Assembly (NCBI GenBank): GCA_937884685.1
Contig: CAKZYM010000054.1
Span: 1-7,358, forward strand
Length of the DNA: 7,358 nucleotides
Reading direction: 5' to 3'
From: an uncultured Calothrix sp.
GTDB lineage: Bacteria; Cyanobacteriota; Cyanobacteriia; Cyanobacteriales; Nostocaceae
The notes beneath the pieces were generated by a model that was not told where the DNA came from, did no database searches, and worked only from the letters and a program-made list of their open reading frames with translations. The first letter of the stretch is position 1. Each line of letters begins with the position of its first letter. A program made the translations under genes and the position numbers. This document shows, piece by piece, positions 1-5,591 of the stretch.

Positions 1-983
1 CAGGAACTTTCAAATAATTCGGCAGGAGTAAGAATTTGATGATAATTGTAATCAGATATTCCTTTTATCAAAAAAGCTGCTTCTGCAAAGTTTTCTCTAG
101 TAATTGAAACAATCGGCACTCCTAATTTAGTCGCTTCCGCAAAAGTACCGAACCCTGGTTTAGAAATGACTCTGCCGCAAATTGGCATAAAATCAACGGG
201 ACGAATTCTTTTATCTTCGATTTTGATTAAGTTTGGTAAGTCTGGGGCTGCTTTATCAAAGGTGATAAATTGCCAATCTGGATAATTATTTAAATTTTGA
301 TAAGGTATTTGCTGTAAACCCAATCCACCGAAGGTTAACAATACAGTTTTTTCGCGTGGTGTGTTGATATTCCATTTCGATTTTATTTCATCCGCATCAA
401 CAAAAGGATACCCACCTGTTAAACCAATATCAGTTATATTTTCTATATTGTTAAACGCCTGCATCGGTTCGTGGAAGGGAAGTCGAAAAAGGCGATCGCA
501 CTTTGAATAACATTCACTAATCCAATCGGCAATGTCAACAAAATCACCACCCCAATCTCGGTAAATAAAATCCCAACCAAAATTACTAATCATCCAGCAA
601 GGAACATTAGCAGCTTGACCAATTTCCGCAGCTAAGAAAGGAATATCTGCCAAAATTAAGCTAACGCGATTTTGACGAATAAAATCAACTTCAGAAGCAA
701 TGATAGAGCGGTGGTTTTTCTTAATTTCTAATAATTTTTCTAGAGTAGCTTTCTTATCCATCTTCAAGCTATCAGCTTGTATCACCCCCAAATCATAAGC
801 ACGAGGACGATGGATAAAATCACCTTTGATATAGCATTCCAACAACCAACGTGGTGCAGTTGTCACCATAATTAATAATGCTTCCGGACACAACTCTTGA
901 ATAGTTGCTGCTACAGCAGCAGTACGAGTCGCATGTCCGAAACCATGATTCGTAATCGCAATATATATAATAGGACGTTCCAT
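1..983 (-). CDS. GT-B glycosyltransferase-like protein (partial, C-terminus outside window)
   Basis: This open reading frame runs without a stop from an ATG at 983-981 to the window edge, giving 327 visible residues; the C-terminal end is missing. Residues 11-20 (TNHGFGHATR) match the glycine-rich N-terminal loop of MurG/UGT-like GT-B folds, and closely resemble the HGFGHATR motif in the glycosyltransferase-like N-terminal half of plant L-arabinokinases. A conserved-looking stretch around 113-141 (ADIPFLAAEIG, then ISNFGWDFIY) and the C-terminal SKPGFGTFAEA (274-284) followed by LGVPIV fit the two Rossmann halves and the nucleotide-sugar site of GT-B enzymes. No signal peptide or membrane segment is visible, so it is probably cytosolic. 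Donor and acceptor cannot be told. The start is preceded not by a Shine-Dalgarno sequence but directly by a four-heptad repeat. A HIP1 octamer lies inside the gene at 492-499. Fold class is fairly sure; activity is inference. Confidence 0.85.
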   Translation of the reverse strand, partial: MERPIIYIAITNHGFGHATRTAAVAATIQELCPEALLIMVTTAPRWLLECYIKGDFIHRPRAYDLGVIQADSLKMDKKATLEKLLEIKKNHRSIIASEVDFIRQNRVSLILADIPFLAAEIGQAANVPCWMISNFGWDFIYRDWGGDFVDIADWISECYSKCDRLFRLPFHEPMQAFNNIENITDIGLTGGYPFVDADEIKSKWNINTPREKTVLLTFGGLGLQQIPYQNLNNYPDWQFITFDKAAPDLPNLIKIEDKRIRPVDFMPICGRVISKPGFGTFAEATKLGVPIVSITRENFAEAAFLIKGISDYNYHQILTPAELFESS

Positions 984-984
984 T

Positions 985-1012
985 TTGGATTTTAGATTTT
1001 GGATTTTGGATT
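985..1012 (+). repeat. Heptad array (TDNGATT type), four units, abutting a start codon
   Basis: The four units read TTGGATT, TTAGATT, TTGGATT, TTGGATT. The array begins two bases from the ATG (981-983) of the minus-strand glycosyltransferase-like gene, so it occupies the place of its ribosome binding site. The same four units in the same order recur at 2513-2540 upstream of another gene. All units fit the TDNGATT heptad consensus known from variable tRNA-Leu(UAA) introns of Nostoc, which supports a cyanobacterial STRR origin. Confidence 0.85.
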
Positions 1013-1017
1013 GGTAG

Positions 1018-1153
1018 TTATAGCGTTCCTACAGCAACTGAGGTACAGCGATTACCTCACACTGATAAAATTTTGCTTCATTTCCCCTCTCCTTAATAAG
1101 GGTTAGGGGTGAGGTTTTTAGATGTACCTTGCGGAGACTGAGAAACGCTATAA
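1018..1153. mobile_element. MITE-like inverted-repeat element
   Basis: The left end at 1018 (TTATAGCGTTCCT) and the reverse complement of the right end at 1153 (TTATAGCGTTTCT) match at 12 of 13 bases, and after a diverged stretch both arms carry AGGTACA about 25 bases in. The interior is foldback: a 7-bp stem TGAGGTA/TACCTCA (1039-1059) and a second hairpin built of CCCCT, CCTTA, TAAGG and AGGGG (1084-1109). There is no ORF and no clear target duplication; a TA duplication is possible because both ends read TATA outward. This is the pattern of a short non-autonomous element. I recall related AGACTGAGAAACGCTATA-type repeats in cyanobacterial genomes, but cannot confirm copy number here. Confidence 0.55.
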
Positions 1154-1239
1154 GAATTAAAAGTTATGAATATAAAAAATAATTCACGTTGCTGGTTTGA
1201 AGTATAAATTAATTTTCTTAAATAAGCGAAACCGATGTA

Positions 1240-1262
1240 GAGACGTTACAGTGTAACGTCTC
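1240..1262. repeat. Perfect 10-bp-arm palindrome (GAGACGTTAC/GTAACGTCTC)
   Basis: The arms are GAGACGTTAC (1240-1249) and GTAACGTCTC (1253-1262) with a 3-nt loop. It lies 55 bp past the stop codon of the minus-strand C-S lyase gene. A sister copy with a changed stem sits at 5592-5614. Both start in the context TGTAGAGACGT and end in ACGTCTCC. No T-run follows on either strand, so it is a dispersed hairpin repeat or 3' mRNA stabiliser rather than a classical terminator. Confidence 0.75.
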
Positions 1263-1270
1263 CAAATGTG

Positions 1271-1319
1271 AGTACCCATTACCAATTACCAATTACCCAT
1301 CACTAATTACCAATTCCCT
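1271..1319 (-). repeat. Heptad array (ATTACCA type), seven units, overlapping a stop codon
   Basis: Read on the plus strand the units are AGTACCC, ATTACCA, ATTACCA, ATTACCC, ATCACTA, ATTACCA, ATTCCCT: seven consecutive 7-mers without a break. The last unit covers two bases of the stop codon (1318-1320) of the minus-strand C-S lyase gene. On the coding strand the gene end GTAATTAG is itself a copy of the repeat string GTAATTAG found again inside the array, so the final codons may be repeat-derived. Confidence 0.8.
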
Positions 1320-2505
1320 AATTACAAAACCCGCTTATCTCTTTAACCAACTGGTCGATTTCGGATTCTAAAGTATAGTAATGTACGCAAGCGCGAACGC
1401 AATTGGGATCTAGGTTTGTACGGGTAAATATTTGTTTGGATTCTAAAAATTTTACTAGCTCTAAACTAGTTTTAGATTGATTGCTTTCGAGTTGAAAGGA
1501 AACTAAACCGGATTGAGGGGGAGAATTTTTCAAGCATTTAATACCAGATACTCCCATCAATTTTTGCCAAAGATATTCAGCATTATGACAAATTTGTTCG
1601 TAACGCTTTTGCGGTGTTCCCCATTCCTGATGTACTGAAATTGCTTCGGTTAAACCAACGTAAAAGGGATAAGCCGAAGTCGCAATCTCGTATCTTTCTC
1701 CACTTTCCTGCCATTTTACAGGTCTAGCGTTACCATCCATTACTACGCTACGCCAACCTACAAAGGTTGGATAAAGACTTTCTCGTGCTTGAGGACGAAC
1801 GTATAAACCGCCAACACCGGGAGGTCCACATAACCATTTATGACCTGTAAAAGCATAAAAATCTACTCCCGATTCGGTGAGATTTAATGGCAATAATCCT
1901 ACCGATTGTGCGGCATCTACCATTAATTTTGTATTATTATTTCTGCACGCTTCTACTATTTTTTCTAAAGGTAAAACTTGTCCGGTATTCCAAAGTACGT
2001 GACTCAACACGACCATACGGGTATTTGGTCGCAAATTTTGGGCAATTATTGCTACAGGGTCGCCTTCGTTCAAAGTAGCCATGACTGGACAGGAACTTAC
2101 TTCTACAGAAAATCTGCGTGCTATTTCTTGGGCTGTAGCGATAATTCCTGGGTGTTCGCAGTCTGTAAGCAGTATATGGTCTCCTGCTTTCCACTCGATG
2201 CCCCACATGGCAATATTACAGCCAACTGTTACATCTTCTGTAAGGGTAATAGTCTCCGATGGTACATTCAACTCGGTTGCAATTGCTACTCTTGTAGCTT
2301 TAGTCTGTTGAATAAGCCAAGAATTGACTTCATTACCAAAAGGACCTAGCCGTTGAATTTCATCTTGGGCTTGAATTACGGCATCCATTGCCGAAGTTGG
2401 CATTGGTCCTTGACCCCCAAAATTAAAATAGGCTTTATTCTTTAAAGCAGGAAATTGTTGTCGATACTGATGCAAGCTGGTTTGCGTAGCAGATATACTC
2501 GTCAT
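1318..2505 (-). CDS. PLP-dependent L-cysteine/cystine C-S lyase-like enzyme (C-DES type, class V aminotransferase fold)
   Basis: The 395-residue product is a fold-type I PLP enzyme of the class V aminotransferase/NifS superfamily. Visible landmarks are YFNFGGQG (26-33), TDCEHPGII (114-122, His118 expected to stack on PLP), the SHxLWNTGQVLPL block (168-180), DAAQS (197-201, Asp197 and Gln200 for the cofactor), and FTGHKW (219-224) with Lys223 as the Schiff-base lysine; VGWRS (249-253), ATSAYP (275-280) and CVRACVHYY (369-377) follow. These blocks, the length and the lysine position match the Synechocystis cystine C-S lyase C-DES as I remember it, better than IscS/SufS. C-DES cleaves cystine to cysteine persulfide, pyruvate and ammonia and can supply sulfur for Fe-S assembly in vitro. 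The protein lacks a signal peptide and is probably cytosolic. The ATG at 2505 is preceded by a heptad array at 7 nt and no Shine-Dalgarno motif. Isopenicillin-N-epimerase-like or other class V activity is the alternative. Confidence 0.9.
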   Translation of the reverse strand: MTSISATQTSLHQYRQQFPALKNKAYFNFGGQGPMPTSAMDAVIQAQDEIQRLGPFGNEVNSWLIQQTKATRVAIATELNVPSETITLTEDVTVGCNIAMWGIEWKAGDHILLTDCEHPGIIATAQEIARRFSVEVSSCPVMATLNEGDPVAIIAQNLRPNTRMVVLSHVLWNTGQVLPLEKIVEACRNNNTKLMVDAAQSVGLLPLNLTESGVDFYAFTGHKWLCGPPGVGGLYVRPQARESLYPTFVGWRSVVMDGNARPVKWQESGERYEIATSAYPFYVGLTEAISVHQEWGTPQKRYEQICHNAEYLWQKLMGVSGIKCLKNSPPQSGLVSFQLESNQSKTSLELVKFLESKQIFTRTNLDPNCVRACVHYYTLESEIDQLVKEISGFCN

Positions 2506-2512
2506 ATCAATT

Positions 2513-2540
2513 TTGGATTTTAGATTTTGGATTTTGGATT
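2513..2540 (+). repeat. Heptad array (TDNGATT type), four units, abutting a start codon
   Basis: The units TTGGATT, TTAGATT, TTGGATT, TTGGATT are identical in sequence and order to those at 985-1012, and again lie just before the ATG of a minus-strand gene (7-bp gap). In the mRNA this gives a leader rich in AAUCCAAA with little self-pairing capacity and no Shine-Dalgarno sequence. Confidence 0.85.
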
Positions 2541-2831
2541 TTTATAACGGATGCTTTTGTTTCGGGTTTTGAGAATGTAATAAATTATGTGAAGTTGTAA
2601 TAGGAGGGGATGTTTTTTATCAAGGGTGGAATTAAGAAATGGATTGAAAGTTACGATTTTCGCACTTTATAAAACTTTATAAAATAGCTATCTTACAAGT
2701 TGTTAAGAGATATATTCATTCATTATTTAATTTTTGATATTTTCTTCTTCTACTGCTGCACCTTCTTTTAGTATGAATGTGTCTTCTAATAAAACAATAA
2801 TAAATTCCGGCGGAAATCAACTCCTGTAAGT

Positions 2832-2861
2832 AGTATTGCAAGCAATATATTTTGCAGTACT
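2832..2861 (+). promoter_or_regulatory. Stem-loop upstream of the RecB-like nuclease gene
   Basis: AGTATTGCA (2832-2840) can pair with TGCAGTACT (2853-2861), nine pairs including one G-U wobble, around a 12-nt AT-rich loop. It ends 58 bp before the start codon at 2920, so it could lie in the leader or act as a dyad operator. No function can be assigned from one copy. Confidence 0.3.
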
Positions 2862-2919
2862 TAAACTTTAGTTACCTTGGCTACTCTCATATTGCGCTAA
2901 TTATTGTTAGCTTAAAAGA

Positions 2920-4467
2920 ATGTTAATTAATGCCGAACTGCTGCTGCAATACCAAAAGTGTAAACGCCGACCTTTTTTGAATGTTCGCGGCGATAAAACT
3001 CAGCAAGATGCACCTAGTGACTTGCTTTTGAAGCTGTACCAAGATAAACATGTCCATAAGAAAAAGGTTTTAGAAAAGCTTGATTACCAGCGTCCTAGAT
3101 TTCCCAAGGGGGAACCGCAAGTTGGAGAAGCAGCAACTTTAGAATTGATGCAGCAGGGAGTTGACTGTATTTATAAGGGATTAATTGTAACAGGTTATGA
3201 AGATAATCATACTTTGTTAGCGCGACCGGATTTACTAATTAAACAAGAAGGTAATTCAATCTTTGGAGATTGGGTGTATGCTCCTGCGAGGGTTGAATTG
3301 GGTAAACGTCCCAAACAAGAATACCAAGTTATCGCCGCATTTTATGCTTTTGTTTTAGCAGCAGTCCAGAAAGTTGAATCGGAAGCAGCTTGGTTAATCC
3401 TGCGAGGAAAAGAAACTAAATATAATGTTGATTTAGTCAAATGGATTCCTCGGATGCAGGAAATTTTAGATGAATGCATCGAAACATTGGAGTTAGCAAC
3501 ACCCCCAGAAGTATTTATTTCTCGTCAAAAGTGCAGTCTTTGTAATTGGTATAGTAGCTGTCATCAAGCTGCTTCTAGCCAAAGCCACCTTTCCCTGGTT
3601 CCGGGAGTAACCCCAGGACGCTATAGTCAGTTAAAGGTTCTTGATATTACGACTTTAGAATCGCTTTCACAAACTTTACCTTCAGAATTAGAAGATTTAC
3701 CTGGATTTGGGAATGGAACTGCGACCAATCTTATTTTGCAAGGAAAATCTTTACTCGAAAATCGTCCCCTGCTTTTACCCGAAGCGTTGATTGAATCAAC
3801 AATTGGTGAAGAATTGTTGACTTTATTAAAACCAAGCGATAAAGAGATATTTGAATATCCTACAACTGCCGAAATTGACCCAGTAGTATATGAAACTGTT
3901 ACTTATACAGCCCCGATAGAGCTTTATTTTGATATCGAAGCCCAGCCAGATTTAAATTTAAATTATTTGTTAGGGGTTCTTGTTGTTGATAGGGAAAATA
4001 ACTCCGAGCAATTTTATTCTTTTTTAGCAGAAAAGCCTTCAGAAGAAGGATTAATTTGGCAGCAGTTTTTAGAATTAGTTTGGCAATATCCCGATGCACC
4101 AATTTATCATTTTTGTGTTTATGAATTTGATACGGTTCAAAGATTAGCAAAAATTTACCGTACTCCTTCTAAAAAAGTTCTGCCGGTTTTAGACCGATTT
4201 GTTGATATTTACGAACAGCTTACTCAAACATTAGTATTACCATTAGAAAGTTACGCTTTAAAATCAATTGCTAAGTGGTTAGGATTTGAATGGCGTGATA
4301 AAGAAGCCACAGGAGCAAAGTGTATTTACTGGTACGATAGGTGGTTGAAAAGTAGCGACCGCTCCTTATTAGAAATTATCAAGCGTTATAACGAAGATGA
4401 CTGTCGCGCTACTCATAGTGTCAAAGACTGGCTGGTCAACTTTTTTGAAAGTCAAAGTGAACAGTGA
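2920..4467 (+). CDS. TM0106-family RecB-like nuclease with Fe-S cysteines and C-terminal DEDDy exonuclease-like domain
   Basis: The 515-residue protein has two parts. The N-terminal half (about 1-220) has the RecB/Cas4/AddB layout: Cys14 near the start plus Cys205, Cys208 and Cys214 (CxxC-x5-C), the set that holds a 4Fe-4S cluster in AddB and Cas4. His46 and Asp104 fit metal-site positions, but the expected D-x-K followed by QxxxY is RVE (124-126) and QVIAAFY here, so this site looks degenerate. A linker follows with LPGFGNGTA (260-268), resembling a helix-hairpin-helix. The C-terminal half (about 333-515) is RNase H-like with YFDIE (336-340; Asp338, Glu340), IYHFxxYE (395-402), Asp429 and YNEDD (490-494; Tyr490, Asp494), a complete DEDDy set. 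The role of the family is unknown; DNA or RNA processing is inferred. The start at 2920 is the only ATG before an in-frame stop at 2908-2910; its ribosome site is weak. The last three codons (Ser, Glu, Gln) and the stop lie in a heptad array. Confidence 0.88.
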   Translation: MLINAELLLQYQKCKRRPFLNVRGDKTQQDAPSDLLLKLYQDKHVHKKKVLEKLDYQRPRFPKGEPQVGEAATLELMQQGVDCIYKGLIVTGYEDNHTLLARPDLLIKQEGNSIFGDWVYAPARVELGKRPKQEYQVIAAFYAFVLAAVQKVESEAAWLILRGKETKYNVDLVKWIPRMQEILDECIETLELATPPEVFISRQKCSLCNWYSSCHQAASSQSHLSLVPGVTPGRYSQLKVLDITTLESLSQTLPSELEDLPGFGNGTATNLILQGKSLLENRPLLLPEALIESTIGEELLTLLKPSDKEIFEYPTTAEIDPVVYETVTYTAPIELYFDIEAQPDLNLNYLLGVLVVDRENNSEQFYSFLAEKPSEEGLIWQQFLELVWQYPDAPIYHFCVYEFDTVQRLAKIYRTPSKKVLPVLDRFVDIYEQLTQTLVLPLESYALKSIAKWLGFEWRDKEATGAKCIYWYDRWLKSSDRSLLEIIKRYNEDDCRATHSVKDWLVNFFESQSEQ

Positions 4468-4511
4468 ACAGTTATCAGTTAACAGTGAACAGTGAACAGT
4501 GAACAGTGAAC
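4456..4511 (+). repeat. Heptad array (AGTGAAC type), eight units, spanning a stop codon
   Basis: Eight uninterrupted 7-mers read AGTGAAC twice, AGTTATC, AGTTAAC, then AGTGAAC four times, with a decayed unit on each side. The array starts 9 bp inside the RecB-like nuclease gene and supplies its last three sense codons and its TGA stop (4465-4467). Any reading frame entering AGTGAAC repeats meets TGA within six codons, so such an array works as a universal stop cassette. Confidence 0.9.
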
Positions 4512-4958
4512 AGTTTGCTCGGGTTGAATGCTAATGCTTAACCAATCTATAACTGAAACCTTTAACCTTGAACCTCTTTTCTCTTAGCTTCACATACAGC
4601 TATCTATTGGTCTTCTGTACCTATCGTTAGATAAATAATTGAATAAATAATTACAAGATTACTTCTGAAGAAGGAGTAATTCATATAGGTTTGAGCGTTA
4701 AGTTTTAATTGTTGAATGAATAGAAGACTTGTAAAAGTGTCAAAGTTTAGCTTATCAGAGCTACTATTGATGCTGGTAAATTTATGGCAAATTTTAGTTA
4801 AATCATACAGTTAAATATTGTTGTCCTTGCGGTAAGCTATTTTTTTAAGAGGTAGTCGGTTCACGTTTAACATATATCGTTTGGTTTTTCTAATTATTTG
4901 TTACTAATCTTTAATACTTTTACTAGTTAAGTAAATAAAGAATAAAAAGAGAGAACAC
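4468..4958. other. Intergenic spacer upstream of the rhodanese-like gene
   Basis: After the AGTGAAC array this 491-bp spacer is AT-rich and mostly unstructured. It contains a 10-bp direct repeat ATAAATAATT at 4631-4640 and 4643-4652, and a 32-codon ATG frame (4716-4814) with a hydrophobic second half but no ribosome binding site, which I do not call as a gene. A weak promoter candidate for the rhodanese gene is TTGTTA (4898-4903) with a 17-bp gap to TACTAG (4921-4926). No GC-rich hairpin with a T-run follows the upstream gene. Confidence 0.6.
4949..4953 (+). promoter_or_regulatory. Ribosome binding site of the rhodanese-like gene
   Basis: GAGAG lies five bases before the ATG at 4959. It supports that start, and together with the minus-strand RNase D gene this is one of only two starts in the window with a recognisable Shine-Dalgarno core. 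Confidence 0.6.
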
Positions 4959-5411
4959 ATGACTAACCCAATTGAAAATATTATTCCAAGCCAACCTCCT
5001 GTAACCAAAAAGAGAACTGATGCTCACGTACTAAAATCCCGTTTGGAGTGGGGTGAACCTGCATTTACCATTATCGATGTGCGCGACCGACAAACTTATA
5101 ATGAAGGTCGCGTCATGGGTGCTTTACCAATGACGATGGACGGTTTAGGAGATGCAGCTGCAAAAAGCTTAGCCAAAAGCCGTGACATCTATGTTTATGG
5201 TCGTAGCGATGACGAAACGACCCAAGCTGCACAAGCTTTAAGAAACTCCGGTTTTAAAAATGTATCGGAACTTAAAGGTGGACTTGCTGCATGGAAAGCA
5301 ATTGGTGGTCCTACTGAGGGGATTGTAGAATCAATGACTCCTGCTGGTAATGATGATTACAACGTTGTAGATAGAATGAAAGACCAAGCAGCAAATATGG
5401 ATAAGTCCTAG
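4959..5411 (+). CDS. Single-domain rhodanese-like protein lacking the catalytic cysteine
   Basis: The product is 150 residues with one rhodanese domain (about 20-117): IIDVRDRQTYNEGRVMGA (38-55) is the CH2A-like IDVR...H-x-GA region, and FKNVSELKGGLAAWKA (99-114) is the typical GGxxAW end. The active-site loop reads YVYGRSDDET (78-87), where active rhodaneses have YCxxGxRS: the persulfide cysteine is replaced by Gly81, and the protein has no cysteine at all. It therefore cannot form a cysteine persulfide and is probably a binding or regulatory domain. The charged tail (118-150) is outside the domain. No signal peptide is seen. It is transcribed alone, with 491 bp upstream and a convergent gene downstream. 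A heptad array begins within its TAG stop codon. Family assignment is secure; function is unknown. Confidence 0.92.
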   Translation: MTNPIENIIPSQPPVTKKRTDAHVLKSRLEWGEPAFTIIDVRDRQTYNEGRVMGALPMTMDGLGDAAAKSLAKSRDIYVYGRSDDETTQAAQALRNSGFKNVSELKGGLAAWKAIGGPTEGIVESMTPAGNDDYNVVDRMKDQAANMDKS

Positions 5412-5443
5412 GATTTTAGATTTTAGATTTTAGATTTTGGATT
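5409..5443 (+). repeat. Heptad array (TDNGATT type), five units, starting in a stop codon
   Basis: The units are TAGGATT, TTAGATT three times, then TTGGATT. The first unit contains the TAG stop (5409-5411) of the rhodanese-like gene. It belongs to the same family as 985-1012 and 2513-2540 but has a different unit order, so it is not a simple copy of that cassette. A decayed pair of units follows at 5512-5525. Confidence 0.85.
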
Positions 5444-5470
5444 TTGCCTTAGCGTAACGTGTCGAAGACT

Positions 5471-5506
5471 AAACTTGAGGGGGAGATGTTCTTCCCCTTA
5501 AAGTTT
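5471..5506. terminator. Stem-loop between convergent genes, possible bidirectional terminator
   Basis: AAACTT (5471-5476) pairs with AAGTTT (5501-5506), and AGGGGGA (5478-5484) pairs with TTCCCCT (5492-5498) with one G-U pair, around a 7-nt loop; the two stems are separated by a 1/2-nt bulge. It lies 60 bp past the rhodanese stop. The T-run on the plus strand is short (TTTT inside the outer stem) and the minus strand has AAAAC, so its terminator strength is uncertain. Confidence 0.4.
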
Positions 5507-5511
5507 TCAAG

Positions 5512-5532
5512 ACGGATTTTGGATTTCCAATT
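5512..5532 (+). repeat. Decayed TDNGATT heptads
   Basis: ACGGATT, TTGGATT and TCCAATT follow each other in 7-bp register just after the convergent hairpin. Only the middle unit fits the consensus fully. It appears to be a fragment of the array that begins at 5409, or an independent insertion. Confidence 0.45.
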
Positions 5533-5591
5533 TTGAACTAATAGTCATATTGTATTCGCACATATTGTATTAAAAATATCAAACCTATGTA

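Larger units (their letters stand above)
984..1317. other. Repeat-dense intergenic spacer
   Basis: This 334-bp spacer lies between two minus-strand genes and holds no convincing ORF. It is almost entirely assembled from repeats: a GGATTTT-type heptad array next to the start codon of the left gene, a 136-bp inverted-repeat element (1018-1153), an AT-rich unique stretch (about 1154-1232), a perfect hairpin palindrome (1240-1262) and an ATTACCA-type heptad array reaching the stop codon of the right gene. I see no strong sigma-70 promoter for the glycosyltransferase-like gene, although it should lie here or further upstream if the two genes are co-transcribed. Confidence 0.8.
2506..2919. promoter_or_regulatory. 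Divergent intergenic region between C-S lyase and RecB-like nuclease genes
   Basis: This 414-bp AT-rich region must carry the promoters of both flanking genes, which start at its two edges and point outward. It holds a four-heptad array next to the left gene, a perfect 10-bp tandem duplication (ACTTTATAAA, 2664-2683) that offers TATAAA-like hexamers on both strands, and a stem-loop at 2832-2861. No hexamer pair close to the sigma-70 consensus with 16-18 bp spacing stands out, and I see no GTA-N8-TAC NtcA site. A 31-codon open frame (TTG at 2734 to TAA at 2829) has no ribosome binding site and is not called. Confidence 0.5.

Noticed and set aside
1887..2349. Overlapping ORFs on both strands inside the C-S lyase gene
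   Set aside because: They are shadow frames: low-complexity, Tyr/Arg-rich translations without domains, inside a gene with clear family motifs.
1318..2505. IscS/SufS cysteine desulfurase
   Set aside because: The YFNFGGQG start, the LWNTGQVLPL block and the CVRACVHYY end fit the C-DES lyase group better, and the cysteine-containing active loop of IscS/SufS is not evident.
2734..2829. 31-codon frame from TTG (18 codons from ATG at 2773) in the divergent spacer
   Set aside because: No ribosome binding site, Ser-rich translation and no resemblance to any peptide; likely chance.
3899..4150. 83-residue minus-strand ORF inside the RecB-like nuclease gene
   Set aside because: It lies antisense to the conserved DEDDy exonuclease motifs and has no recognisable domain.
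4456..4518. CRISPR-like or VNTR array of AGTGAAC
   Set aside because: The units are 7 bp and directly adjacent with no spacers, so it is a short tandem repeat and not CRISPR.
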